DNA of 64,000 bases. Origin: Sphingosinithalassobacter tenebrarum (lineage in GTDB: Bacteria > Pseudomonadota > Alphaproteobacteria > Sphingomonadales > Sphingomonadaceae). The DNA lies in assembly GCF_011057975.1 (NCBI RefSeq), contig NZ_CP049109.1, positions 2,201,001 through 2,265,000 of the forward strand, written 5' to 3'. The position numbers and the translations under genes were made by a program. Positions 1-7,548 of the stretch are shown piece after piece. Within the stretch, counting starts at the first letter, position 1. Each line of letters opens with the position of its first letter. The notes under the pieces are model-generated. The model saw only the letters and a list, made by a program, of their open reading frames with translations. It had not been told where the DNA came from and searched no databases.

Positions 1-267
1 AATCGGATGGACGGGAAATTCGAGCGCGATGCCGCCCGCTTCGCGAATACCCTCGCGGATGCGCTCGGCAAGGACGAGGTGATGGCGATTGCACGGCGAA
101 AGGTCGCTGCCGGTCTGGGCGATGCCGATGATCGGCTTGCCCGAACGCAGTTCCTCGAGGCTCAGCCCGAAGTTCAGATAGCGTTCGAGATAGAGCGCGG
201 TCATGTCGACATTGGCGGGGTTGTCGAACCATGCGCGGCTGCGCAGCTTCTTGTCGGGGGTCGTCAT
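1..267 (-). CDS. IlvD/Edd-family sugar-acid dehydratase, partial (N-terminal 89 residues)
   Basis: The first 89 codons of a leftward gene that runs off the window. The reading begins [17 protein letters not shown] and contains [24 protein letters not shown], typical of the N-terminus of the IlvD/Edd dehydratases that act on sugar acids such as galactonate and arabonate. The Cys in SPCNRHH is an expected Fe-S cluster ligand. A GGAGATT box lies just before the ATG at 267. It is 12 nt downstream of galM on the same strand. With dgoK, dgoA and galactose dehydrogenase nearby, galactonate dehydratase is the best guess, but arabonate dehydratase would look the same here. Confidence 0.85.
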   Translation of the reverse strand, partial: MTTPDKKLRSRAWFDNPANVDMTALYLERYLNFGLSLEELRSGKPIIGIAQTGSDLSPCNRHHLVLAERIREGIREAGGIALEFPVHPI

Positions 268-279
268 TGGAATCTCCGA

Positions 280-1425
280 TCAGCGTGCCACGGACACGCG
301 GTAGATCATGCGGTGGTGATAAGTTTCGCCCGGATCGACACGCGCCGTGCCAAAGGAGGGCTGGTTGGGCGTGTCGGGGAAAAGCTGGGGTTCGAGCGCG
401 ATGCCGTCGCCCATGCGATAGAGGTGGCCGTTCTTCCCGATCAGCGTGCCGTCGAGGAAATTGCCCGAATAGAATTGCAGGCCCGGTTCGGTACTGAGCA
501 CTTCGAGCACGCGGCCGCTGGCCGGGTCTTCCAGCCGGGCGACCAGTTCGGGCGCGTCGGTCCGGCCCTTGTCGAGCACGAAATTATGATCATAGCCGCG
601 GCCCAGAACGATCTGTTCGTCGCTGCCGTCGCGGATGCCATCGGCAAGGACGCGGCCTTCGCGGAAATCGAACACGCTGCCTTCAACCGGGCGTAATTCG
701 CCGGTCGGAATCAGCGCTTCGTCGACGGGGGTATAGCGGCTCGCCGGAATGGTGAGGCGATGCTTCAGCGTTCCGATGTCCGAGCCTTCGCCGCCCAGAT
801 CGAACAGCGCGTGGTTCGTCATGTTGATGACGGTCGGCGCGTCGGTCGTCGCATCGAAATCGATGGTCAGTTCGCCCTGATCGTCAAGGGCATAAGTGAC
901 GCGCGCCTGGACCGTGCCGGGATAGCCCTGATCGCCGTCGGGGCTGGTGAGCGACAGGACGACACGGGCAACGGGCCCCTGTTCGACCTTCTCGATTTTC
1001 CACACCCGGATGTCCCAGCCTTCGGTGCCACCGTGCAGCGACGCGGTGCCGTTGTTGAGCGTCAGCTGAAAGACTGCATCGTCGAGCGTGAAACGTCCGC
1101 CGCCAATCCGATTGGCGTAGCGACCGATCGTCTGGCCCCAATAATTGGGGTGGGAGAGATAGGATTGCGGATCGTCATAGCCGAGCGTGATGTCGGCGAT
1201 GTCGCCGTTGCGGTCCGGTGCCTCGAACGCCTGCAGCGTCGCACCGAGCGTGATGATTCGCACCGAAACGCCATTGTCGCCGCGCAGCGTGACCGACTCG
1301 ATGGTAGTGCCGTTGTCGAGCGTGCCGAACGTGCCGCGCTCGGCGCTGGCGGCACTTGCGCCCGTCGCCCAGCCGGTAGCGCTCAGCATTGCCAGCGCCA
1401 GCATTCCTGAATTGCCTGCCTTCAT
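280..1425 (-). CDS. galM: Aldose 1-epimerase (mutarotase), exported
   Basis: A 381-residue mutarotase that interconverts alpha and beta anomers of galactose and similar aldoses. HGGTEGWD and NHALFDLGG carry the expected catalytic histidines, and LEPQLFPDTPNQPSF carries the C-terminal catalytic glutamate region. The first 26 residues (hydrophobic LALAMLSATGWATGASA) look like a Sec signal peptide, so it probably acts in the periplasm. I chose the ATG at 1425 because AGGAGAGAG precedes it. An upstream in-frame ATG at 1503 would add a non-signal extension. It is transcribed with the dehydratase downstream and divergently from the permease gene. Confidence 0.93.
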   Translation of the reverse strand: MKAGNSGMLALAMLSATGWATGASAASAERGTFGTLDNGTTIESVTLRGDNGVSVRIITLGATLQAFEAPDRNGDIADITLGYDDPQSYLSHPNYWGQTIGRYANRIGGGRFTLDDAVFQLTLNNGTASLHGGTEGWDIRVWKIEKVEQGPVARVVLSLTSPDGDQGYPGTVQARVTYALDDQGELTIDFDATTDAPTVINMTNHALFDLGGEGSDIGTLKHRLTIPASRYTPVDEALIPTGELRPVEGSVFDFREGRVLADGIRDGSDEQIVLGRGYDHNFVLDKGRTDAPELVARLEDPASGRVLEVLSTEPGLQFYSGNFLDGTLIGKNGHLYRMGDGIALEPQLFPDTPNQPSFGTARVDPGETYHHRMIYRVSVAR

Positions 1426-1508
1426 CGCTCTCTCCTGCGCTTGTTCGCTTTTTTTGGTTGACCGTTGGTTTGATCTCTCTACCGCGTTGGACAGCGACCG
1501 CACAAGAC

Positions 1509-1520
1509 GGTAGCGCTATC
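1509..1520. promoter_or_regulatory. LacI/GalR-type operator candidate
   Basis: GGTAGCGCTATC is centred on the perfect palindrome TAGCGCTA, in the divergent region between galM and the permease gene. Operators of LacI-family sugar regulators in alphaproteobacteria often have a GGTAGCGCTACC-like core. Its position, about 24 nt before the permease start and 85 nt before galM, would allow control of both arms. No regulator gene is visible in the window. Confidence 0.45.
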
Positions 1521-1543
1521 ATAAATTTCACAGGAGAGATTCG

Positions 1544-2857
1544 ATGGCAGGTGGGGCAACACCGGTTGGTAGCAAGACTGGCGGCGGAGGTGGCGCGTCC
1601 TACCTTCCTGCGCTCACGCTTCTCGCAAGCCTCTTCTTCATGTGGGGCTTCATCACCGTCATCAACAACACGCTGCTGCCGCATCTGCGCAGCGTATTCG
1701 ATCTGAGCTATACCCAGACGACGCTGATCGAGAGCGTGTGGTTCATCGCCTATTTCTTCGCGTCGATTCCCTCGGCCAAGCTGATCGAGCGAGTCGGGTA
1801 CAAGAGTTCGCTGGTCATCGGCCTGGGCATCATGGCCGCCGGTTCGCTCGGCATGACCCTGGCGGCGAGCATTCCCTCCTACGGCGTCACGCTGTTCATG
1901 CTGTTCGTCATCGCCAGCGGCATCACGCTGCTGCAGGTGGCGGCCAACCCCTATGTGGCAGTGATCGGAACGCCCGAAACCGCGTCGTCGCGGCTCAATC
2001 TGGTGCAGGCGATGAATTCGGCGGGCACGATGCTCGCGCCGCTGTTCGGCGCCTATCTTATCCTTGGCCAGTCGAAGGGCGGGACGTCCGCCGTCGGTAC
2101 GGTGCTGACCGAGGCCGAACGGCTTGCCGATGCGCGGTCTGTTATCCTGCCGTACATCCTGGTCGCGGCGGTGCTGATCGTCCTTGCGATCATCATCGCG
2201 CGCTTTCCGCTTCCCGCAATGAATTCGACTGCCAACCGTGTCGCCAAGGAAGAGCGCAAGAAGCACTCGCTCTGGAAGCACCGCAATCTGGTGTTCGGCA
2301 TCCCGGCGATCTTCATCTACCTGATCGCGGAAATCGGCGTCGCCAACCTGTTCGTCAATTTCGTCAGCCAGCCCGACATTGCCGATCTGACGCATGAGCA
2401 GGCGGGGCGCTATCTCACTTTCCTGTGGGGCGGAATGATGGTCGGCCGGTTCGCCGGCTCGGCGATCATGCAGAGGATTCCCGCCGAAACCGTTTTGGCC
2501 GCATTTTCGGTCGGCGCCTTTGTCGTGATGCTGGTAACCGTCTTCACCACCGGGCCGGTTGCCATGTGGTCGCTGATCCTGGTGGGGCTGTTCCATTCGA
2601 TCATGTTCCCGACGATCTTCACGCTCGGCATTCGCGGTCTCGGTCCGCTTACCGAGGAAGGGTCGGGGCTGCTGATCATGGCGATCGCAGGCGGTGCGCT
2701 TGTGGTGGTGCAGGGCTGGATTGCCGATATGTACGGCCTTCAGCTGTCGTTCCTGCTGACGGCGGTCTGCGAGCTTTACATCCTGTTCTACGCGCTTTGG
2801 GGTGCGAAGGTGACGCAGCCGCTGCCCGATCCCGAGGCGGTTTCCGAACAGGCGTAA
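1544..2857 (+). CDS. fucP: MFS sugar permease, FucP/GluP family
   Basis: A 437-residue, 12-helix major facilitator of the fucose/galactose/glucose:H+ symporter type. The signature GFITVINNTLLPHLRSVF in helix 1 and the conserved LLQVAANPYVAVIG in the first half mark the FucP/GluP group. It sits in the inner membrane and presumably imports galactose or a related sugar. The ATG at 1544 follows CAGGAGAG. It is the first gene of a rightward operon, 12 nt ahead of dgoK, which supports galactose as substrate, although the family also moves glucose, fucose and arabinose. Confidence 0.9.
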   Translation: MAGGATPVGSKTGGGGGASYLPALTLLASLFFMWGFITVINNTLLPHLRSVFDLSYTQTTLIESVWFIAYFFASIPSAKLIERVGYKSSLVIGLGIMAAGSLGMTLAASIPSYGVTLFMLFVIASGITLLQVAANPYVAVIGTPETASSRLNLVQAMNSAGTMLAPLFGAYLILGQSKGGTSAVGTVLTEAERLADARSVILPYILVAAVLIVLAIIIARFPLPAMNSTANRVAKEERKKHSLWKHRNLVFGIPAIFIYLIAEIGVANLFVNFVSQPDIADLTHEQAGRYLTFLWGGMMVGRFAGSAIMQRIPAETVLAAFSVGAFVVMLVTVFTTGPVAMWSLILVGLFHSIMFPTIFTLGIRGLGPLTEEGSGLLIMAIAGGALVVVQGWIADMYGLQLSFLLTAVCELYILFYALWGAKVTQPLPDPEAVSEQA

Positions 2858-2869
2858 CGGCGGTCGGCC

Positions 2870-3751
2870 ATGCCGGAAAAAGGCGCCTATATCGCCATCG
2901 ATTGGGGCACGACCAATCGCCGCGTCCATCTGGTCGCGGCGAGCGGGCGGGCACTGCGCAGCGAGCGCGATGATCGCGGGGTATTGGCGATGGAGCCGAC
3001 GGACTACCCCGCTGCGATTGCCGATGTCCGGGAACGGTTCGGGACGTTGCCGATCCTCGCCGCGGGCATGATAGGTTCCAATCGCGGCTGGGTGGATGTG
3101 CCCTATGTCGACCTGCCCACTGGCTTTGCCGCACTGGCCGAAGCTGTGGTTTGCCCGGAGGAATCGGTCTTCCTGATCCCCGGCGTCGCGCGTCGCCAAC
3201 GCGATCGGGCGGATGTGATGCGCGGCGAAGAGGTGCAGGTTCTCGGCGCGATCGCTGCGGATATGGCACCGGGAGACGGGCATTTCTGTCAGCCCGGCAC
3301 CCACAATAAGTGGGTGGTCACCGATGCTGGCCGGATCGTCGACTTTGCCACGACCATGACCGGAGAGCTGTTTGCACTGCTCAAGGCCCAGGGCACTCTG
3401 GCCGGGATGCTCAATGCGCCCGTTTGCGACGGGCCGGCCTTTCGCGAGGGGCTGGCGCGCGGCACGACGTGCCGGGACCTTTCCGCGCAGCTTTTCGGCG
3501 TTCGCGCTGGCGTATTGCTGGAAACGATCGCACCCGAAGATGCCGCCAGCTATGCCAGCGGGGTGCTGATCGGTGCCGATGTTCGCGCGCAATCCGATTC
3601 TTCGGCCGGTAGGATTCACCTGATCGCGCAGGGAACCCTTGCGACGCTCTATGCGGCGGCGTTCGCCGCTGCCGGAATGCGCGTTGTCGCGATCGACAGC
3701 GACGCTGCCTTCCTCGCCGGAGTTCACGGGATATGGGAGAAGCTGCAATGA
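2870..3751 (+). CDS. dgoK: 2-dehydro-3-deoxygalactonokinase
   Basis: A 293-residue kinase that phosphorylates 2-keto-3-deoxygalactonate at O-6 with ATP. The N-terminal YIAIDWGTTNRRVHL is the phosphate-binding loop of the DgoK family, followed by ILAAGMIGSNRGW and GTHNKWV, both typical. Length matches the family. Its TGA overlaps the ATG of dgoA (ATGA), so translation of kinase and aldolase is probably coupled. This gene defines the cluster as a De Ley-Doudoroff galactonate route rather than a Leloir pathway. Confidence 0.95.
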   Translation: MPEKGAYIAIDWGTTNRRVHLVAASGRALRSERDDRGVLAMEPTDYPAAIADVRERFGTLPILAAGMIGSNRGWVDVPYVDLPTGFAALAEAVVCPEESVFLIPGVARRQRDRADVMRGEEVQVLGAIAADMAPGDGHFCQPGTHNKWVVTDAGRIVDFATTMTGELFALLKAQGTLAGMLNAPVCDGPAFREGLARGTTCRDLSAQLFGVRAGVLLETIAPEDAASYASGVLIGADVRAQSDSSAGRIHLIAQGTLATLYAAAFAAAGMRVVAIDSDAAFLAGVHGIWEKLQ

Positions 3752-4380
3752 ACGCCGAATTGTTCGAACGCGCATTTTCGCAATGCCCGCTCGTCGCGAT
3801 TCTGCGCGGCCTGACGCCCGGTGAAGCGCCGGCGGTGGGCGATGCGCTGGTCGATGCCGGCATTACCATCATCGAAGTTCCGCTCAATTCGCCCCATCCG
3901 CTGGAAAGCATCGGCCTGCTGGCCAGGCGCCTGGCGGGCAGGGCAGTGGTCGGCGCCGGGACGGTGCTGACCATCGAGCAGGTGCGGCAAGTCGCATCTG
4001 CGGGGGGACAGCTGATCGTGTCGCCGAACAGCGATCCCGAGGTGATCCGGGCCGGCGTGGCTGCCGGGATGGCTTGTGCACCCGGCTATTACACGGCGAC
4101 CGAGGCTTTTGCCGCGCTTGCCGCCGGTGCGCACGCGCTGAAACTGTTTCCCGCCGACAGTGCGGTACCCGCGATGTTGAAGGCGCAGCGGGCCGTGCTG
4201 CCGCGCGAGGTACCGGTGCTGGCAGTCGGCGGTATCACCCCCGACACGATGGCGGCATGGCGGACAGCGGGTGCCGATGGCTTCGGCCTTGGCTCCAACC
4301 TCTATCGTCCCGGAAAACCGGCCTCTGCGGTCGCCGCCGATGCGCGGCGTTTCCTCCAGTCCCTTTCGGAGCTTGCATGA
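3748..4380 (+). CDS. dgoA: 2-dehydro-3-deoxy-6-phosphogalactonate aldolase
   Basis: A 210-residue class I aldolase of the KDPG/KDPGal family, cleaving 2-keto-3-deoxy-6-phosphogalactonate to pyruvate and glyceraldehyde-3-phosphate. PLVAILRGLTP, the GAGTVLT loop and KLFPADS, whose lysine forms the Schiff base, are all present. I chose the ATG at 3748 because it makes a 4-nt overlap with the dgoK stop. An ATG at 3733 adds five residues and is less likely. The stop again overlaps the next gene by ATGA. Confidence 0.94.
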   Translation: MNAELFERAFSQCPLVAILRGLTPGEAPAVGDALVDAGITIIEVPLNSPHPLESIGLLARRLAGRAVVGAGTVLTIEQVRQVASAGGQLIVSPNSDPEVIRAGVAAGMACAPGYYTATEAFAALAAGAHALKLFPADSAVPAMLKAQRAVLPREVPVLAVGGITPDTMAAWRTAGADGFGLGSNLYRPGKPASAVAADARRFLQSLSELA

Positions 4381-5372
4381 CTTTCCAACGTCTCGTCCAA
4401 CATCGTGCCGACGACGGCACTCGCGGGGTCATCTGGGCGAACGGCGAGCAGGCCGTGTTTGTCGACCAGGTAGATACGACACGCGCACTGGCGCTCGCCG
4501 CGATTGGGGAAGGGCGCACACTTGCCGAAGAGGCGCAGAGGCGCGCCGGCAGCCGTGGTGTCGATCTGGCAGCCGAACTCGCGGCGGGGCGGCTGTTGCC
4601 CGCCATCGACCACGATGACCCGGCACGAATGATCCTTGCCGGCACCGGCCTGACGCACCTCGGTTCGGCCGAGGGGCGCGACAAGATGCACAAGGCGGCC
4701 GCGCAGGCCGAGCATCAGACCGATTCGATGCGCATGTTCCTTGAAGGTGTGGCGGGCGGGAAGCCTGCTCCCGGCGAGACGGGGCAGCAGCCGGAATGGT
4801 TCTACAAGGGCGACGGCAGCGGCCTGGTCGGCCCCGGCGCGCCGCTGCGCTCTCCCGCCTTCGCTCAGGACGGCAGCGAAGAGCCCGAGCTTGCCGGTAT
4901 CTACGTGATCGGTGAGGACGGCACGCCCTGGCGGCTTGGCGTCGCGCTTGCCAACGAATTCAGCGATCATGTGACCGAGCGGCACAATTATCTGTGGCTC
5001 GCTCATTCCAAGCTTCGCCCGGCGGCGCTCGGCGCGGAACTGCTGCTTGGCACGCCGCCCGCCGATATTCGCGGCACCAGCCGCATTCTGCGCGACGGCG
5101 CCACGCTCTGGGAAAAGCCGTTCCTGACCGGCGAAGCCAATATGTCGCACCATATCGCCAATCTCGAGGCGCACCATTTCAAATATGCCGGTTTCCGGCG
5201 GCCCGGAGACATTCATGTCCATTTCTTCGGGACGGCTACCTTGTCATTTGCTGATGGCGTGACGACGCAGCCGGGTGATGAATTCGAGATTTCGGCCGAG
5301 CCCTTCGTCTTGCCGCTGCGCAATCGGCTCGAAGTCGGGCCTGCGGATAACGTGACGGTGCGCGCGCTGTGA
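4377..5372 (+). CDS. AraD1/GguC-like fumarylacetoacetate hydrolase-family protein
   Basis: A 331-residue protein resembling the AraD1/GguC group, which belongs to the FAH superfamily and travels with arabinose/galactose catabolic genes. Visible FAH-like motifs are GTGLTHLGSAEGRDKMH and, in the C-terminal half, VHFFGTATLSFADG and a metal-site-like stretch around EFSDHVTERHNYLWL. The exact reaction of this group is not settled; a keto-deoxy sugar acid hydratase or hydrolase role is inferred from context. It overlaps dgoA and the dehydrogenase by 4 nt on each side. Its presence suggests the operon also handles L-arabinose. Confidence 0.8.
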   Translation: MTFQRLVQHRADDGTRGVIWANGEQAVFVDQVDTTRALALAAIGEGRTLAEEAQRRAGSRGVDLAAELAAGRLLPAIDHDDPARMILAGTGLTHLGSAEGRDKMHKAAAQAEHQTDSMRMFLEGVAGGKPAPGETGQQPEWFYKGDGSGLVGPGAPLRSPAFAQDGSEEPELAGIYVIGEDGTPWRLGVALANEFSDHVTERHNYLWLAHSKLRPAALGAELLLGTPPADIRGTSRILRDGATLWEKPFLTGEANMSHHIANLEAHHFKYAGFRRPGDIHVHFFGTATLSFADGVTTQPGDEFEISAEPFVLPLRNRLEVGPADNVTVRAL

Positions 5373-6304
5373 GCGGCGCGATCCGGCTGGCGGTGATCGG
5401 GCTGGGCAAGATCGCGCGCGACCAGCATCTACCCGCCATTGCATCGAGCGACGCGTTCGAGCTGGTCGCGACGGTGAGCCGCGACGGAGCGCGCAGCGAC
5501 GGCATTCCGCATTTCGAGGAAGTCGGCGATCTGGCGGAAAGCAATATCGGCGTCGACGCAGTTTCGGTCTGTACGCCGCCGCAGGTGCGCCGCGCAGTGG
5601 CGCAGGCCGCCCTTGCGCGCGGCTGGCACGTCCTCCTCGAAAAGCCGCCCGCCGCCACGCTGGGTGAGGCCGAGGCGCTGCGCGATCTCGCCTGCGCGCG
5701 GGAGACGACGCTGTTTGCGAGTTGGCATTCGCGGCATGCGGCGGGCGTCGCTCCCGCCCGGGCCTGGCTTGCCGATCGCGAGATACGCAGCGTTCGAATC
5801 GCCTGGCGCGAGGATGTTCGCGTCTGGCATCCCGGTCAGGCATGGATATGGCAGCCCGGGGGATTTGGTGTGTTCGATCCGGGGATCAACGCGCTGTCGA
5901 TCATCACGCATATCCTGCCGCGGCCGCTATTCGTGACCGCAGCCGACCTGGAGGTGCCGGAAAATTGCGCCGCCCCGATCGCAGGCACGGTTTCAATGTG
6001 CGATTCGGCGGGCGTGAACGTCGCGATGGAGCTCGACTTCCTGCAGCAGGGCCCGCAGAGCTGGGATATCGCGATCGAGACGGACGCAGGCACGTTGCGC
6101 CTTGCCAAGGGAGGCGCGGAGGTCAGCTTTCCTGACGGCCGGCAACCGCCGGCGGAGAATGACGGGGAATATCCGGCTCTCTATGCGCATTATGCCGAAC
6201 TGATCCGGGCGGGGGAATCGGATGTCGATCTGGCGCCGCTGCGTATCGTTGCCGATGCGTTTCTGAAAGGGCGGCATCGGCAGGTCGCGGCCTTTATCGA
6301 ATAG
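5369..6304 (+). CDS. D-galactose 1-dehydrogenase, Gfo/Idh/MocA family
   Basis: A 311-residue NAD(P)-dependent dehydrogenase. The Rossmann motif VIGLGKIARDQHLPAI and the catalytic EKPPAATLGEAEAL are clear. WREDVRVWHPGQAWIWQPG followed by GFGVFDPGINALSI is nearly the same as I recall from the characterised Pseudomonas fluorescens galactose dehydrogenase. It oxidises beta-D-galactose (often also L-arabinose) to the lactone, the first step of the pathway encoded here. It starts with GTG overlapping the previous stop (GTGA). No lactonase gene is visible in the operon. Confidence 0.9.
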   Translation: MSGAIRLAVIGLGKIARDQHLPAIASSDAFELVATVSRDGARSDGIPHFEEVGDLAESNIGVDAVSVCTPPQVRRAVAQAALARGWHVLLEKPPAATLGEAEALRDLACARETTLFASWHSRHAAGVAPARAWLADREIRSVRIAWREDVRVWHPGQAWIWQPGGFGVFDPGINALSIITHILPRPLFVTAADLEVPENCAAPIAGTVSMCDSAGVNVAMELDFLQQGPQSWDIAIETDAGTLRLAKGGAEVSFPDGRQPPAENDGEYPALYAHYAELIRAGESDVDLAPLRIVADAFLKGRHRQVAAFIE

Positions 6305-6636
6305 CGCGGAACGGGCACCTGGCGGCGAACGGAAAAGCGCAAACGCTCGTTGGCCGCAGTCCGCTCGACCGGGCTGTTGTTCGATCCGGGCAGGCGAGGT
6401 GCCTCGCGAGCAGCCCCCCCGGCAGAGCGTTTTCGCGCCGCCCCGGCAACGTCGCCATTGTCTCCCCCATAATTTTTCCATCGAATCGGGAAATCGTCCG
6501 GGGCTGACCGGTTGAGATATGGATGAGCTGCGCATCTTCGCACCGATGGCAAGAACATGTGCCGCGGAAGCGCGCCTGCCTGCGCTTCAGGGTTTCGCGC
6601 GCTGCCCGTTCGACGCGAACGATATGGATCGCCCGG
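6305..6636 (+). other. Intergenic region, galactose operon to cyoA
   Basis: A stretch of 332 nt without a gene I can support. It holds a short hairpin GCGAGG-TG-CCTCGC near 6399-6412, possibly part of a terminator for the galactose operon. The promoter of the oxidase operon probably lies in the last 150 nt, but I see no convincing -35/-10 pair. The cyoA frame is open from 6523, so part of it could be coding if translation begins upstream. Confidence 0.4.
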
Positions 6637-7548
6637 ATGCTTGCTTCGCTCTTGCCGCTTTGGCTCGTGGCGGGCTGTGGCGTGCATGGCGACGGGATGC
6701 TGGCCGCAGCCGGCGAAGTTGCTGAAATCCAGCGCGATCAACTGATGCGGATCACACTGCTGGTGCTGGTGGTGATCGCGCCGGTATTCATCGGGCTACC
6801 GCTGATTTTGTGGCGCGATCGGCTGTCGCGCGGTGCAGACGCATATCGCCCCGACTGGCATTTCTCGGCGCGGCTTGAATATTTCATCTGGGGTGTTCCG
6901 ATCGTTATCGTATCCCTGCTCGCAATCTCGCTGTGGACGACCTTGCACGAAATCGATCCCTATCAGCGGTTGCGCCCGGGCACCGATCCGGTGCGGGTTC
7001 AGGTGGTAGGCCTCGACTGGAAATTCCTGTTCATCTATCCCGACGAAGGCGTGGCGAGCGTGAACAGGCTCGTGCTGCCCGAGGGGCGCGAAGTCGCGTT
7101 CGACATTACCGCTGACGGGCCGATGATGGCGTTCATGATCCCCCGGCTGGGCGGACAGATCTATGCGATGGCCGGGATGCGGACCAAGCTGCACCTGATC
7201 GCCGACCGAACGGGCAGCTATCGCGGGCTCAACACGCAGTTCAACGGCAGCCATTTTCACGAACAGCATTTCGCGGTGCAGGTGCGCGACGCGGCGGGTT
7301 ATCGCCGCTGGGTGGAAGGCGCGCGGGCCGCGCCGCCGCTCGATGGCGCGCGCTATGCCGCGCTCGCCAGACCCTCGACGGTGGCGCAGCCGATGACCTT
7401 CGGCCGAGCGCAGCCGGGACTGTTCGACCATATCGTCGCCAAATATCATCATGCCGGAAGCCCCGATGGCGCATTGCGCGGCGTTGCACCTACACCGCCC
7501 GATCACGGCAAAGCGGCGCAGCCCGTCCCGGCGGAGGCGATGCCTTGA
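6637..7548 (+). CDS. cyoA: Ubiquinol oxidase subunit II (lipoprotein)
   Basis: About 303 residues. A lipoprotein signal (LLPLWLVAGCG, with lipobox cysteine) is followed by two membrane helices (LLVLVVIAPVFIGLPLIL and FIWGVPIVIVSLLAISLW) and a periplasmic cupredoxin domain (VVGLDWKFLFIYPDEGVASVN). The CuA ligands of cytochrome c oxidases are absent; the corresponding stretch reads NGSHFHEQHFAVQV. This marks a quinol-oxidising enzyme. The ATG at 6637 is chosen because it directly precedes the signal; there is no strong Shine-Dalgarno and the frame is open from 6523. It overlaps cyoB by TTGA. Confidence 0.88.
   Translation: MLASLLPLWLVAGCGVHGDGMLAAAGEVAEIQRDQLMRITLLVLVVIAPVFIGLPLILWRDRLSRGADAYRPDWHFSARLEYFIWGVPIVIVSLLAISLWTTLHEIDPYQRLRPGTDPVRVQVVGLDWKFLFIYPDEGVASVNRLVLPEGREVAFDITADGPMMAFMIPRLGGQIYAMAGMRTKLHLIADRTGSYRGLNTQFNGSHFHEQHFAVQVRDAAGYRRWVEGARAAPPLDGARYAALARPSTVAQPMTFGRAQPGLFDHIVAKYHHAGSPDGALRGVAPTPPDHGKAAQPVPAEAMP

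Noticed and set aside
1175..3775. An 866-codon minus-strand frame opposite fucP and dgoK
   Set aside because: It is antisense to well-recognised genes, Arg/His/Gln-rich, and merges into the galM frame out of phase; a GC-rich shadow.
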